This document shows positions 16,940 to 24,786 of a stretch of 61,772 nt of DNA, one piece after another; position 1 is the first letter of the stretch; each line of letters opens with the position of its first letter. This DNA is from Streptomyces albicerus (GTDB lineage Bacteria; Actinomycetota; Actinomycetes; Streptomycetales; Streptomycetaceae): positions 9,129-70,900 of the forward strand of contig NZ_VWMY01000061.1 of NCBI RefSeq assembly GCF_008905045.1. The letters run 5' to 3'. The position numbers and the translations under genes were made by a program. The notes beneath the pieces were generated by a model. That model did not search any database. It had not been told where the DNA came from and saw only the letters and a program-made list of their open reading frames with translations.

Positions 16940-17570
16940 GGGCGGCAGCGTAGGCGGGTGGCCGTCGGGAGTCGTGGTCCAATCGAGCGGAACTGGACTG
17001 ATCCGGAGGGCTTCGCCGCCGCGCTCGGCGCCTGGCATACGAGCGAGGGGCCCCGGGACCGGTGCGCGGCCCTACGCGAGGCGGACCGGGCGAACGGCCG
17101 GTTCGGCGTCGACGACCGACTCGAGGGCGGGCGCGGCTGAGCGGGTCCGGCGAAGTCCGGTGCGGTTCGGCAGCGTCCCAAAGGGGCGCGGGGCTGCGAC
17201 ATTTGCGGCTCCGCCGCGGGGCGCGACCAGCCACGACGGACCCGCAGGTGACGCACTGGACTTCGAGCGGAGCTCTCAGGCGCCCGCAGCCGCGGCGGCC
17301 GTGGTCGCAAGCCGTCTCCCGGCGGGCGCGCCAGGCTCCTGTCGGAGCGGGGACTCGCCCGCACCCTCCACCTACCGCTTGTGGCGCAAACGCCGGGGCA
17401 AGCGCTCCTACTGGGCCGTAGACGAGGAGTTTGCCCTGGACGCCGCGGACCGGATCAGCAAGGACGTCGCCGAGACGGTACTGGCCCGGCTGCACCGTGC
17501 TGGACAGTCGCGGGAGTACGCTCTCGTGCCGGCGTTCTGGGCTGCCAGCGTCCGCCAGCTTCACAACCCA
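16940..17570. other. Gene-poor stretch with dispersed repeat and relic frame
   Basis: A copy of a Streptomyces-type dispersed GC-rich element lies at about 17182-17248 (GGGGCGCGGGGCTGC ... GCGACCAGCCACGACGG). Downstream, 17373-17588 has an open frame starting YRLWRKRRGKRSYWAVDEEF and ending in an AFWAASVRQLH motif. It has no start codon or ribosome binding site of its own. I do not recognise it; it reads like the end of a decayed gene. It marks the left edge of a disturbed, mobile-element-rich region. Confidence 0.5.
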
Positions 17571-17704
17571 ACCCGCGCTGGCCAGTGAAGCAAGGTTTAC
17601 GCAAGGTTCCTGCCCACATTCACCCCCCATCGTGGGGCAACGGCCCCGTGGAACCGAGGGGGCACCGGCTCTCTTGACCCCGCCAAGGGCCGGGCGACGC
17701 CGTC
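17571..17704 (+). repeat. 134-bp direct repeat, copy 1
   Basis: Matches 22404-22537 in the same orientation at roughly 80 percent or better, with nearly no gaps. Shared blocks include CCAGT.AAGCAAGG, CCTGCCCACATTCAC and CCGAGGGGGCACCGGC. The two copies bracket the secreted-protein gene, relics and the SARP gene. Confidence 0.85.
17590..17620 (+). promoter_or_regulatory. SARP-type heptamer operator and promoter
   Basis: Two identical heptamers GCAAGGT (17590-17596, 17601-17607) are separated by TTAC, an 11-bp period, which is the classical SARP binding arrangement. A degenerate third heptamer GCCCACA follows at the same period. A -10-like CACATT begins about eight bases after the second heptamer, the spacing known from SARP-activated promoters. 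It is oriented toward the secreted-protein gene at 17861. Confidence 0.65.
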
Positions 17705-17763
17705 GAGTTGCGAGCTGATGGCTTGCGCATGTCGCAGATCACCGTGTCTGCCGGCTCACCCTT

Positions 17764-17803
17764 CTCGGCAGCTCGGCAGCTCGGCAGCTCGGCAGCTCGG
17801 CAG
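17764..17803. repeat. Five tandem CTCGGCAG octamers
   Basis: Five perfect copies of the 8-base unit CTCGGCAG between the SARP-type promoter and the secreted-protein gene. Such a perfect short array is prone to copy-number change and lies in the presumed 5' untranslated region. Confidence 0.9.
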
Positions 17804-17860
17804 GTACGCCGTTCGACGTCTGAGGCACAGCTTCAGGACCCATCACACGCAGGAGGAACC

Positions 17861-18256
17861 ATGGCATTACGCAAGGCCATCACAGTGGCTCTCGCGTCCC
17901 TGGCACTAGCCGGCGCCGGTCTGACGACCTCGGCATCCGCCGCGCCAGCGGGAGACAACTCCCAGGGGAAAGTCACAGGCTCAGCCAAGGCCTGTTCCAC
18001 TGTCGCCGCGTCGTCGAGTGCCGACTCGGGCTCGGTGTCGGGCGTCCGCACCGCGCTGGCCAAGGACGTCAGCCCGAAGGGCGACGACCCCGAGTGCCCG
18101 CCCGCCGGGCGCGGCTGGAAGTACATCGGCGAATACTTCTGGGCCAGCACGTGCATCTCGGCCGGCAACGGCGGAATCAACGCTGGTTCTTGGAAGCAGT
18201 ACCAGTGCACATGCGGCGGTGCATTCAGCGACTACGAGCTCTGGGTGCGTAAGTGA
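17861..18256 (+). CDS. Small Cys-rich secreted protein, TTA-containing
   Basis: 131 residues. AGGAGGA precedes the ATG. A Sec signal peptide (ALRKAITVALASLALAGAGL, cleavage near SASA-AP) leaves a mature protein of about 100 residues. Its five Cys lie in KACST, PECPPAG, ASTCISAG and QCTCGG, with an aromatic-rich core (RGWKYIGEYFW). Codon 3 is TTA (17867-17869), the rare bldA-dependent leucine codon. The gene lies downstream of a SARP-type operator and is followed by a strong terminator, so it is monocistronic. I do not recognise the family; an antimicrobial, inhibitor or morphogen-like role would be a guess. Confidence 0.8.
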   Translation: MALRKAITVALASLALAGAGLTTSASAAPAGDNSQGKVTGSAKACSTVAASSSADSGSVSGVRTALAKDVSPKGDDPECPPAGRGWKYIGEYFWASTCISAGNGGINAGSWKQYQCTCGGAFSDYELWVRK

Positions 18257-18276
18257 CGCACCGGTGAACCACCCGT

Positions 18277-18316
18277 GGGTGCTCCGGCGCCGTCTACCAG
18301 CGGCGGCGGAGCACCC
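18277..18316. terminator. Hairpin after secreted-protein gene
   Basis: GGGTGCTCCGGCGCCG (18277-18292) pairs with CGGCGGCGGAGCACCC (18301-18316) at 15 of 16 positions with an eight-base loop. It starts about 20 bases after the stop codon. Confidence 0.85.
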
Positions 18317-18438
18317 GGCAGCGCGCCGAACGCGATGTCGTACGCGCGAACCTCAGCGCAGGCCGCGCAGCGTATGGAACCGCTCGGTGCCGACGCTGGC
18401 GCTGAGCCGATGACCAAAGGCGTGGGCGGGCGGAGTAT

Positions 18439-18942
18439 TCACAGGTCGGTCCGCGGGCGGGGCTTGCCGCCGACGAGAGGGGTCCAAACCGTCTGGGCGG
18501 AACCGTGTTGCTCGATGTCTTTCAGTACGGGGGCTCCGAGCGGGACTTTGTGGGCGAGGGCCGCAGCAAGCGGGTGTTGAGCAACCATCCCCTGCAGATC
18601 GCTCATCCGATTGCCCAGCCTGGTTTGGGAGGCACCGGTGAGCACGAAGAGCACACGGGGAAAGATCGGATACCAGCAGCCGGGGACGATCTCCGGCGCT
18701 TCGACGGCTTCTGAGATGAGCACCTCCGCACGGATGTTGCAGCCGCCCGTGGGGTTGTTTCCGGCGTTCCAGTGCTTGAAGGAGGTGCGCTGGTAGCCCT
18801 CCCTCGATGCGGTGACCAGGGGTAGGCGGTCGACGGCGATGGCGAGCGGCACGGTCTCCGCGGCATGAGCCGGCGGGGCGGCGGCGAGCGGCAGGACGAC
18901 AAGGGCGGCGGCCTCAAGGCCCCGCAGAGCAGTCTTGATCAT
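18439..18942 (-). pseudogene. Chimeric remnant: HNH-nuclease start, foreign C-terminus
   Basis: 167 residues. Residues 1-90 have a signal peptide (ALVVLPLAAAPPAHA) and the first half of a secreted HNH/DUF1524-type nuclease (EGYQRTSFKHWNAGNNPTGG, CNIRAEVLISEAVEAPEIVPGC). The expected GG-W-x-S-x-YD and DIDHxVPLAEAW catalytic half is absent. Instead, from WYPIFPRVLFVLTG onward, the sequence resembles the C-terminal end of replication-relaxation proteins of actinobacterial integrative elements (recalled pattern, not checked). No Shine-Dalgarno sequence. A deletion probably fused two genes; activity as a nuclease is very unlikely. Confidence 0.6.
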
Positions 18943-18991
18943 CTGCTGTTGATAGCGGCTGCCCGGTTGTGCCATGCAGTGGCCCTGGGAC

Positions 18992-19260
18992 CGCATCCAC
19001 CCACGCCTCACCCACCGCTCTGCCTGGATCAACCACGACGGCGAATTCCCGGTCGTCGAAGGTACGTTGATCCGTCTCCAGGTCGAGCGGATGCCGGGCG
19101 GCGGTGACCCACTGCCCGTGTGGCCGTGGTCCTTCCAGGACCTGCATGACCGCCACCGACGCCGAGCGTTGGCAGGCGTTCCTGAGGCGCTTCGATCTGG
19201 AGCACACCTTCAGAATGATCAAGACGACGCTCGGTCGGACTCCCAACGACTTAACCGGAG
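18992..19260 (+). pseudogene. Transposase relic (3' fragment, frameshifted)
   Basis: One frame reads HPRLTHRSAWINHDGEFPVV and EGTLIRLQVERMPGG. The reading then continues in another frame as AERWQAFLRRFDLEHTFRMI, the conserved tail of a DDE transposase family common in Streptomyces (the NF041680-type group, from memory). No start, no 5' half and an internal frameshift mean it is dead. Confidence 0.65.
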
Positions 19261-19434
19261 GGGTCCATCTCACGGTCGTGTCTTTTCCTCACAAGTGCTC
19301 AGCTCACGCACTGTTCGGCCAAGTTCCAGTGCTCCACACCCGGGGTGACGTGCCTGATGGCCGAGTCGACCAGCTCGATCACCTTGACCATCGTCGTCAC
19401 CCGTACGTGTAGCACTACCTGTTGTTGCCTGGTG

Positions 19435-22335
19435 TCACGGCGGCGTCGTAGGGCTCGCTTCCCGGTCTGCGGCGGGATCCGGCCGCGCGTCGGGCGGGAG
19501 TTCGTCCAGGCGGCGGAGTCTTTCCCGTATCTCCTCGGCGTCCGGGTGGCGGACCTTCTCGAGGATCGCCAGTGCCTGCTGCCAGCTCTTGCGGGCCGCG
19601 TCCGGCTTGCCGGCGGCCAGGTGGACGTCGCCGAGGTTGCCGAGGGTGTGGGCCTGTCCCCACTGGTTGCCGATGTCGGCTTGGGTGTCGAGCGCCTGGT
19701 GGTAGTACTCGACCGCGTCGTCGTAGCGCTGGAGCCGGTGGTGGGCGGTGCCGAGGATGTCAAGCGCGATGCCTTCAATCCAGCTGTCACCGATGGTGCG
19801 CACGACGGTCAGCGCCTCCTTCAGGCAGCCGATGGCCTCTTCGCACCGCCCGAGCTGCTCGTAGGCGTCGCCCAGATTGACCAGGATGGTTCCCTCACGC
19901 CAGGCGTAGTCGAGACCCCGGTTGACGACGAGCGCTCGGCGGCCGTACTCGACGGCCTTGTCCGGCCGGCCGATTCGACGGTAGACGTAGCCCAGGTTGG
20001 ATAGGGCCTGGCACCTGCCGACTGTGTCCCCTAGTTCCCGGCAGAGGACCATCACCTGCCGGAAGTGGTCGATGGCCTCTTCGTACCGGTGCACCTGCGT
20101 CAGGGCGCAAGCCATGTCCATTAGACCCCATGCCTCGCCGACGCGGTCGTGGGCAGCGCGGGCGGCGTCGAGGCCGGTCCGGGTGGTGTCGAGCCAGTCC
20201 TGCAGATGGCTGCGGAGGTAGAAGAACCCCCACAGCGTGGCGGGCAGCTGCCACGCGATGCCCGGTCGGCCGACGGCGACGGCCTGGCGCACCGCGGCGA
20301 CGAAGTTGGGGCGTTCGCTCTCGCACCACTCCAGGGCTTGGTCGTAGGCGCTGAACGCAAGAGGGTGGCAGGAGGCGGGCAACGGGTCGAGGGGAACCCG
20401 CCGGCGGTCCGGGGTGAAGAACGGATAGGCGGCGTCTGTGGTGTGCAGGTACCAGGTGAGGAGCCGCTCGACGGCGCGGCCCCGTTCTTGCGGTGTCTCC
20501 TCGGCGAGGACGCGCTCGGCGGCGTAGACACGCAGCAGGTCGTGCAGGGTGTACCGCCCGGTTAGGTGCTCGGTCAGCAAGTGGGCACCGGTGAGTTCGA
20601 CCAGCAGGCCTCGGGTCTGACGGAGCGGGAGCCCAGCGAGGGCGGCTGCGGCGGGTGCGGAGATGTCGGGCCCGGCGTGGAGGCCCAGCAGGTGGAAGAG
20701 GCGCGCGGCCGGGGCGGACAGGGCGTGGCATGACCAGGAGAAGACGGCCCGTACATCGGTGGTGAGATCGCCCCCGACGAAGGCGTCGAGACTGCCGTGG
20801 CTGTCGCGTAACTCCTCGGCGACGGCTCTGAGGGGGAGGACGGGGTGGGTGGCGGCGCGGGCGGCGGTGATGGCCAGGGCCAGCGGAAGCCGGGCGCACC
20901 GGGTGATGATCTCCTGCATGGCGTCCGGTTCGGCCGCCACCCGGTGTTCGCCGAGGCGGTGGGCCAGCAGGGCGCGGGCCTCGGCCGGGGAGAGCAGGTC
21001 CAGGGCCAGGGGGTGGGCGCCCTCGGCGGCGACCAGGCCCGTCAGACGGTTGCGGCTGGTCACCACGGCCAGGCAGCCGGGAGCGCCGGGCAGCAGCGGA
21101 CGAACCTGGTCGGCGTCGCGGGCATTGTCCAAAACCACCAGTAGCCGCCGCCCGGCCAGCAGGCTGCGATACAGGCCCACCCGCGCCTGAAGATCCACCG
21201 GAATGCGCGGGGCCGGTACCCCCAGCGCGTCGAGGAAGCCCCGCACTGCCTGATCGGGCGTCACCACCGCCCCGGACGGGTCGAAGCCGCGCAGGTTCAC
21301 ATACAGCTGGCCGTCCGGGAACCGGTCGGCCACCCGGTGCGCCCAGTGCACCGCCAGCGCCGTCTTGCCCATCCCGGCCGTGCCCGACACCGCCGAGACC
21401 ATCACTGCGGCCGGCCGCTCCGCCACGGCCAGGATTCCGTCCAGCCGGGCCAGCTCCTCCTGCCGGCCGGTGAACCCCCGCGCCTCCAACGGCAACTGCG
21501 CCGGCACCGCCCGACCGGCCTCCGGCTCGGCGGACGGCTGCGGGCTGCGGGCCTCGGGCGGGGCGGGTTCGCCGCGCAGGATCGCCTGATGCACCCGCTG
21601 CGCCTCCCCGCCCGGGTCCGTGCCCAGCTCCTGGGCCAGCCGCTTCTGCAGGGCGGCGTAGCAGGCCAGGGCCTCCGGACCGCGCCCGGCCGCCTGCAGC
21701 GCACGCATCAGTGCCACGGCGAGCGGCTCGACCAGCGGATGCGCAGCCACGATGTCGGTCAGCGCACCGATCACCCCCTCGTGCTGGCCCACGCGGAACT
21801 CGGCCTCCGCCCAGGCCAGCACCGCCTCGATCCGCTGCTGCTCCCAGCTCTGCCGGGTGCGCTCCGCCCACGCACCGGCAAGGCCCGCCAGCGGCTCACC
21901 ACGCCACAACCCGAGTGCCTCCCGCAGCATCCCCACCCGCTCGGCATCCGTGCCGCTCGCGGCGCGGGCCTGCTCGACCAGCCGCCGGAACCGGTGCACA
22001 TCGATGTGGCCGGCCGGCACGTCCAGCAGGTAGCCGCCCGGACCGCGCCGCAGCTGCGGCCCTGCGCCGGCGCCGTCCGTACCCGCATCGAGGGGTGTGG
22101 CCACAGTTGCCAGCATCCGGCGGATCCGGGCGATGTGCGCGTAGAGCGAGGGGCGCACCTGGGCAGGCAGGTCCTGCCCCCAAACCCGGTCGATCAGCGT
22201 CTCCACCGCCACCCAGCGGCCCGCGTCCGCCAGCAACGCCGCCAACACCGTGCGCTGCTTGGCCGGCCCCGTATCCACGGCCGCGCCATCCGTGCCCCGT
22301 AACTCGACCGTGCCCAGCAGCAGAAACTCCGTCAT
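19435..22335 (-). CDS. AfsR-like SARP transcriptional regulator with NB-ARC and TPR
   Basis: 966 residues. The OmpR-type winged helix is at 1-95 (LLGTVELRGTDG ... SLYAHIARIRRML), and the BTAD domain is at about 105-250 (IDVHRFRRLVEQAR ... AEFRVGQHEGVIGALTDIVAAHP). The NB-ARC ATPase has Walker A SGTAGMGKTALAVHW and Walker B RLLVVLDNARD. At least five TPRs follow near the C-terminus (GYVYRRIGRPDKAVEYGRRAL and similar). Start chosen at ATG 22333-22335, with GGGGGAAGG upstream. Two TTA codons (22300-22302 and 20809-20811) make it bldA-dependent. Upstream lies a heptamer repeat of the SARP type, consistent with autoregulation. Its clear candidate target is the secreted-protein gene at 17861. Confidence 0.93.
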   Translation of the reverse strand: MTEFLLLGTVELRGTDGAAVDTGPAKQRTVLAALLADAGRWVAVETLIDRVWGQDLPAQVRPSLYAHIARIRRMLATVATPLDAGTDGAGAGPQLRRGPGGYLLDVPAGHIDVHRFRRLVEQARAASGTDAERVGMLREALGLWRGEPLAGLAGAWAERTRQSWEQQRIEAVLAWAEAEFRVGQHEGVIGALTDIVAAHPLVEPLAVALMRALQAAGRGPEALACYAALQKRLAQELGTDPGGEAQRVHQAILRGEPAPPEARSPQPSAEPEAGRAVPAQLPLEARGFTGRQEELARLDGILAVAERPAAVMVSAVSGTAGMGKTALAVHWAHRVADRFPDGQLYVNLRGFDPSGAVVTPDQAVRGFLDALGVPAPRIPVDLQARVGLYRSLLAGRRLLVVLDNARDADQVRPLLPGAPGCLAVVTSRNRLTGLVAAEGAHPLALDLLSPAEARALLAHRLGEHRVAAEPDAMQEIITRCARLPLALAITAARAATHPVLPLRAVAEELRDSHGSLDAFVGGDLTTDVRAVFSWSCHALSAPAARLFHLLGLHAGPDISAPAAAALAGLPLRQTRGLLVELTGAHLLTEHLTGRYTLHDLLRVYAAERVLAEETPQERGRAVERLLTWYLHTTDAAYPFFTPDRRRVPLDPLPASCHPLAFSAYDQALEWCESERPNFVAAVRQAVAVGRPGIAWQLPATLWGFFYLRSHLQDWLDTTRTGLDAARAAHDRVGEAWGLMDMACALTQVHRYEEAIDHFRQVMVLCRELGDTVGRCQALSNLGYVYRRIGRPDKAVEYGRRALVVNRGLDYAWREGTILVNLGDAYEQLGRCEEAIGCLKEALTVVRTIGDSWIEGIALDILGTAHHRLQRYDDAVEYYHQALDTQADIGNQWGQAHTLGNLGDVHLAAGKPDAARKSWQQALAILEKVRHPDAEEIRERLRRLDELPPDARPDPAADREASPTTPP

Positions 22336-22403
22336 GCCCTTCCCCCGCCGTCGCTCTGCACAATCCGCGCACAGGGCTGCCGCCCCGCGAGCTTCACGCC
22401 CCG

Positions 22404-22537
22404 ACCCGCGCTGACCAGTCAAGCAAGGTTTACGCAAGGTTCCTGCCCACATTCACGCCACACCGTAGGGACATCGGCCCGTGACACCGAGGGGGCACCG
22501 GCCTTCTCGACCCTGCCAAGGGCCGGGCGAAGCCGAT
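22404..22537 (+). repeat. 134-bp direct repeat, copy 2
   Basis: Second copy of the 17571-17704 sequence, located in the upstream region of the SARP gene and 150 bases left of the IS5-family element. It contains the heptamers GCAAGGT at 22423-22429 and 22434-22440 with TTAC between, and the same CACATT -10-like hexamer. Nothing recognisable is left downstream for it to drive in the plus direction because the IS element starts there. Confidence 0.85.
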
Positions 22538-22642
22538 CGGTTGGGCTCTGCCGGCATTCAGATCGCGCCGGCCAGCTAAGCGCCCCGCTGGAAGCGCGGT
22601 GATGAAGCCGCGGGCCGGTGGGGGCTGGTCGCGCAGTTCCCG

Positions 22643-22660
22643 GCGCCCCTTACGGGGCGC
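22643..22660. repeat. Dispersed GC-rich palindrome
   Basis: GCGCCCC-TTAC-GGGGCGC, embedded in GGCTGGTCGCGCAGTTCCC-type flanks. Same family as 5871 and 44752; here it is not next to a gene end, so it looks like a dispersed repeat rather than a dedicated terminator. Confidence 0.6.
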
Positions 22661-22690
22661 GGTACCGCACCGGACGTCACCAAGGCCGCT

Positions 22691-23555
22691 TAGGGCGTGT
22701 CTCTTTGATGGTGTGGAACCGGATCGAGCCGCTGATGGCGGATCCGGTCCGCGGGCGGCGGTGGGCCGACCACCGGCGCACTCTTGAGGCCATCGCGTGG
22801 AAGTACCGCACCAACTCGCCCTGGCGGGACCTTCCCGACGAGTTCGGCTCGTTCCAGACCGCTCACAAGCGGCTGATCAGGTGGGCCGTCGATGGCACGT
22901 GGGAGATGCTCCTCGCTGCCGTCCTGGCGGCGGCGGACGCCGATGACGACATCGACTGGACGGTGTTGGTGGACTCCACGGTCGTCCGGGCCCACCAGCA
23001 TGCTGCCGGTGCACTCAAAAGGGGGCGGTCCGCTTCCGCGAGCCCGCCGATCACGCGCTCGGACGCTCCCGCGGCGGGCGGAGCACCAAGGTTCACCTGG
23101 TCGCAGACGGCCGCGCACGGCCCCTCGCCTTCACCGTCACCGCAGGCCAAGCAGGTGATGCACCCGCCTTCGAGACGGTGATGTCCCGCATCCGCGTGCC
23201 CCGCGCTGGTCCGGGCAGGCCACGGACCCGGCCGCTCCTTGTCCTGGCCGACCGCGCGTATTCCTCCCGCGCCATCCGCAGCCATCTGCGACGTCGGGGC
23301 ATCCGTGCGGTCATCCCGCAGCCCTCCGACCAAGTCGGTCACCGCCTGCGGCAAGGCCGACTCGGCGGCCGTCCGCCCGCCTTCGATGCGGAGGCCTACA
23401 AGCAGCGGAACACTGTCGAGCGGTGCATCAACCGCCTCAAACAGTGGCGTGGCCTGGCCACACGAACCGACAAGCTCGCGATCGCCTACCAGGCCGCACT
23501 CCACCTCGCGGGCATCCTCATCTGGACCCGGCGCTAACCAAAGCGACAGAACCTA
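22691..23555 (+). mobile_element. IS5-family insertion sequence
   Basis: About 865 bp. Imperfect terminal inverted repeats begin TAGGGCGTGTCTCTTTG on the left and, read on the opposite strand, TAGGTTCTGTCGCTTTG on the right. TA lies at both outer ends, which could be the target duplication. It encodes one transposase split over two frames. Ends were placed by eye and may be off by a few bases. Confidence 0.7.
22708..23537 (+). CDS. IS5-family transposase, -1 frameshift
   Basis: Frame A (from ATG 22708) reads MVWNRIEPLMADPVRGRRW ... DWTVLVDSTVVRAHQHAAGALK and carries the first catalytic Asp. The reading must shift to -1 at the run A4G5 (23017-23025) to continue as AVRFREPADHALGRSRGG ... LADRAYSSRAIR (second Asp) ... 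NTVERCINRLKQWR (Glu), stopping at 23537. IS427-group IS5 elements commonly use such programmed frameshifting, so the element may be active. Alternatively, this is a decayed single-frame gene. The complete DDE triad is present. Confidence 0.75.
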
Positions 23556-23810
23556 GCCGTGGGCACCGTCGTCACGGCTCCGGCCCTGCTGCGGTTCGCC
23601 GGCCGGCTGCACACCCGGCAGGGCTGCGGCAGCTTCGTCCGCCTCCCCGCCCGGATCACCGGCACCACGCCATGGCCGACGGCGGCCTCACGGCCATCAG
23701 CACCGGCTTCCGGCAGGCACTCCGGCAAGAGCGCGGCGACGCTGACCTGCTCCGCAAACACACTCGTCAGGCCCCCGCCGACGCGCAGGACATCCCTCGT
23801 CAGACAGGCC

Positions 23811-24380
23811 TCACCGTGAACGCCGCAGCGGCCCCCGCTGCCGGGCGCCCTGGTCGGTGGGCGGGGCCAGTATCTTCTCCGCCGCGGCGATGAACTGTCT
23901 GCGTGCGTCGGCGAAGGCGCTGTCCGCCTGGGCGTTCTGCACGAGGCGGTCGTCGAGATCCAGCCGCATGCGCCAGACGTCCGCCTGCCGGGCGGCCGCC
24001 GCGTGGACGGCGTCGGCCAGTTCGCCCATCGGGGCGGGGCCGGTGATGGCGACGTTCGTCGCCGCCCTGCGCAGCGCGCCGAGCGCAGCATCGGCCGGCT
24101 GCCACAGCTGCCGATGGTCCTCCTCGCTGCGCCACTCGAAGGCCACACGGGCCTCGATGACGGCATTGATGCTCTGCCGGAACGTCTCACACTGGTCGAG
24201 CACGGTCGCGAAGGCGGCGCGCCGCTCGTCACGCAGACGGTGCCGGAACTGGAAGGCCTCGTGGTCGCGGGCCTGTCGACGTGAGGCCCTGGCCTGGAGT
24301 AGCGGTCCGGTCACCCCGGCGGCCATGGTCCCCCCGATACCCAGGGCCGTCGCCCAGATGATCGCGTCGGCTTGGTCCAT
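23811..24380 (-). CDS. N-terminally anchored membrane protein
   Basis: 189 residues. One hydrophobic helix sits at the N-terminus (ADAIIWATALGIGGTMAAGVTG), followed by a basic, helical cytoplasmic part (QARASRRQARDHEAFQFRHRLRDERRAAFATVLDQCETFR). The rest is Ala/Arg-rich helices with no enzyme motif. It belongs to the common Streptomyces type of small proteins with an N-terminal anchor and a coiled, DUF-like domain; no name can be given. Start at ATG 24378-24380, the only one that places the membrane helix at the N-terminus. Confidence 0.65.
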   Translation of the reverse strand: MDQADAIIWATALGIGGTMAAGVTGPLLQARASRRQARDHEAFQFRHRLRDERRAAFATVLDQCETFRQSINAVIEARVAFEWRSEEDHRQLWQPADAALGALRRAATNVAITGPAPMGELADAVHAAAARQADVWRMRLDLDDRLVQNAQADSAFADARRQFIAAAEKILAPPTDQGARQRGPLRRSR

Positions 24381-24786
24381 GGCGCACATCATGCCGCCGC
24401 CGCACCCGTCCATGGCCGAACTTGACCGATTGGTTTGGCACTTGGACCACCGCTGCGGCGGCGACGCGCACCATGCCGCGGGAGTCGGCGAGCCGGCCGC
24501 CCCGGGAAGAACCTGGTGACCGCCCTGCGGGCCTCGGTGCCATGGAGCGCGACCACACCGGATGTGGCGCCCGACACAAGGCGGACCGGATGTGGCTCCT
24601 CGTACGAGAAGGGCAACCGAGTGTGACCGCAGGTGGCGCTGGGTGGCCGAAACTGACCGTCTCCGTATGACTCCGGAGCGTGGAATGTCACCGTTTGGTC
24701 GCAGCTCGATCGGTCCCACAACCGATGTCCCCCGGTGCGGGTCTAGCTGGCAGAGATTGACCGGATCGAAAGGGAAAGGCCTGATC
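24381..24786. other. Divergent intergenic region, no gene seen
   Basis: 406 bases between the anchored membrane protein and the L,D-transpeptidase, so it should hold two promoters. I see no convincing open frame. TTGACC appears at 24757 close to the transpeptidase start, but I could not place a matching -10 box. No clear hairpin or riboswitch core found by eye. Confidence 0.5.

Noticed and set aside
17373..17588. Open frame starting YRLWRKRRGKRSYW as an independent gene
   Set aside because: No start codon or ribosome binding site and its end runs into the 134-bp repeat; kept only as a relic note.
24381..24786. c-di-AMP (ydaO-type) riboswitch before the L,D-transpeptidase gene
   Set aside because: Cell-wall genes in Streptomyces sometimes have one, but the conserved core could not be found by eye here.
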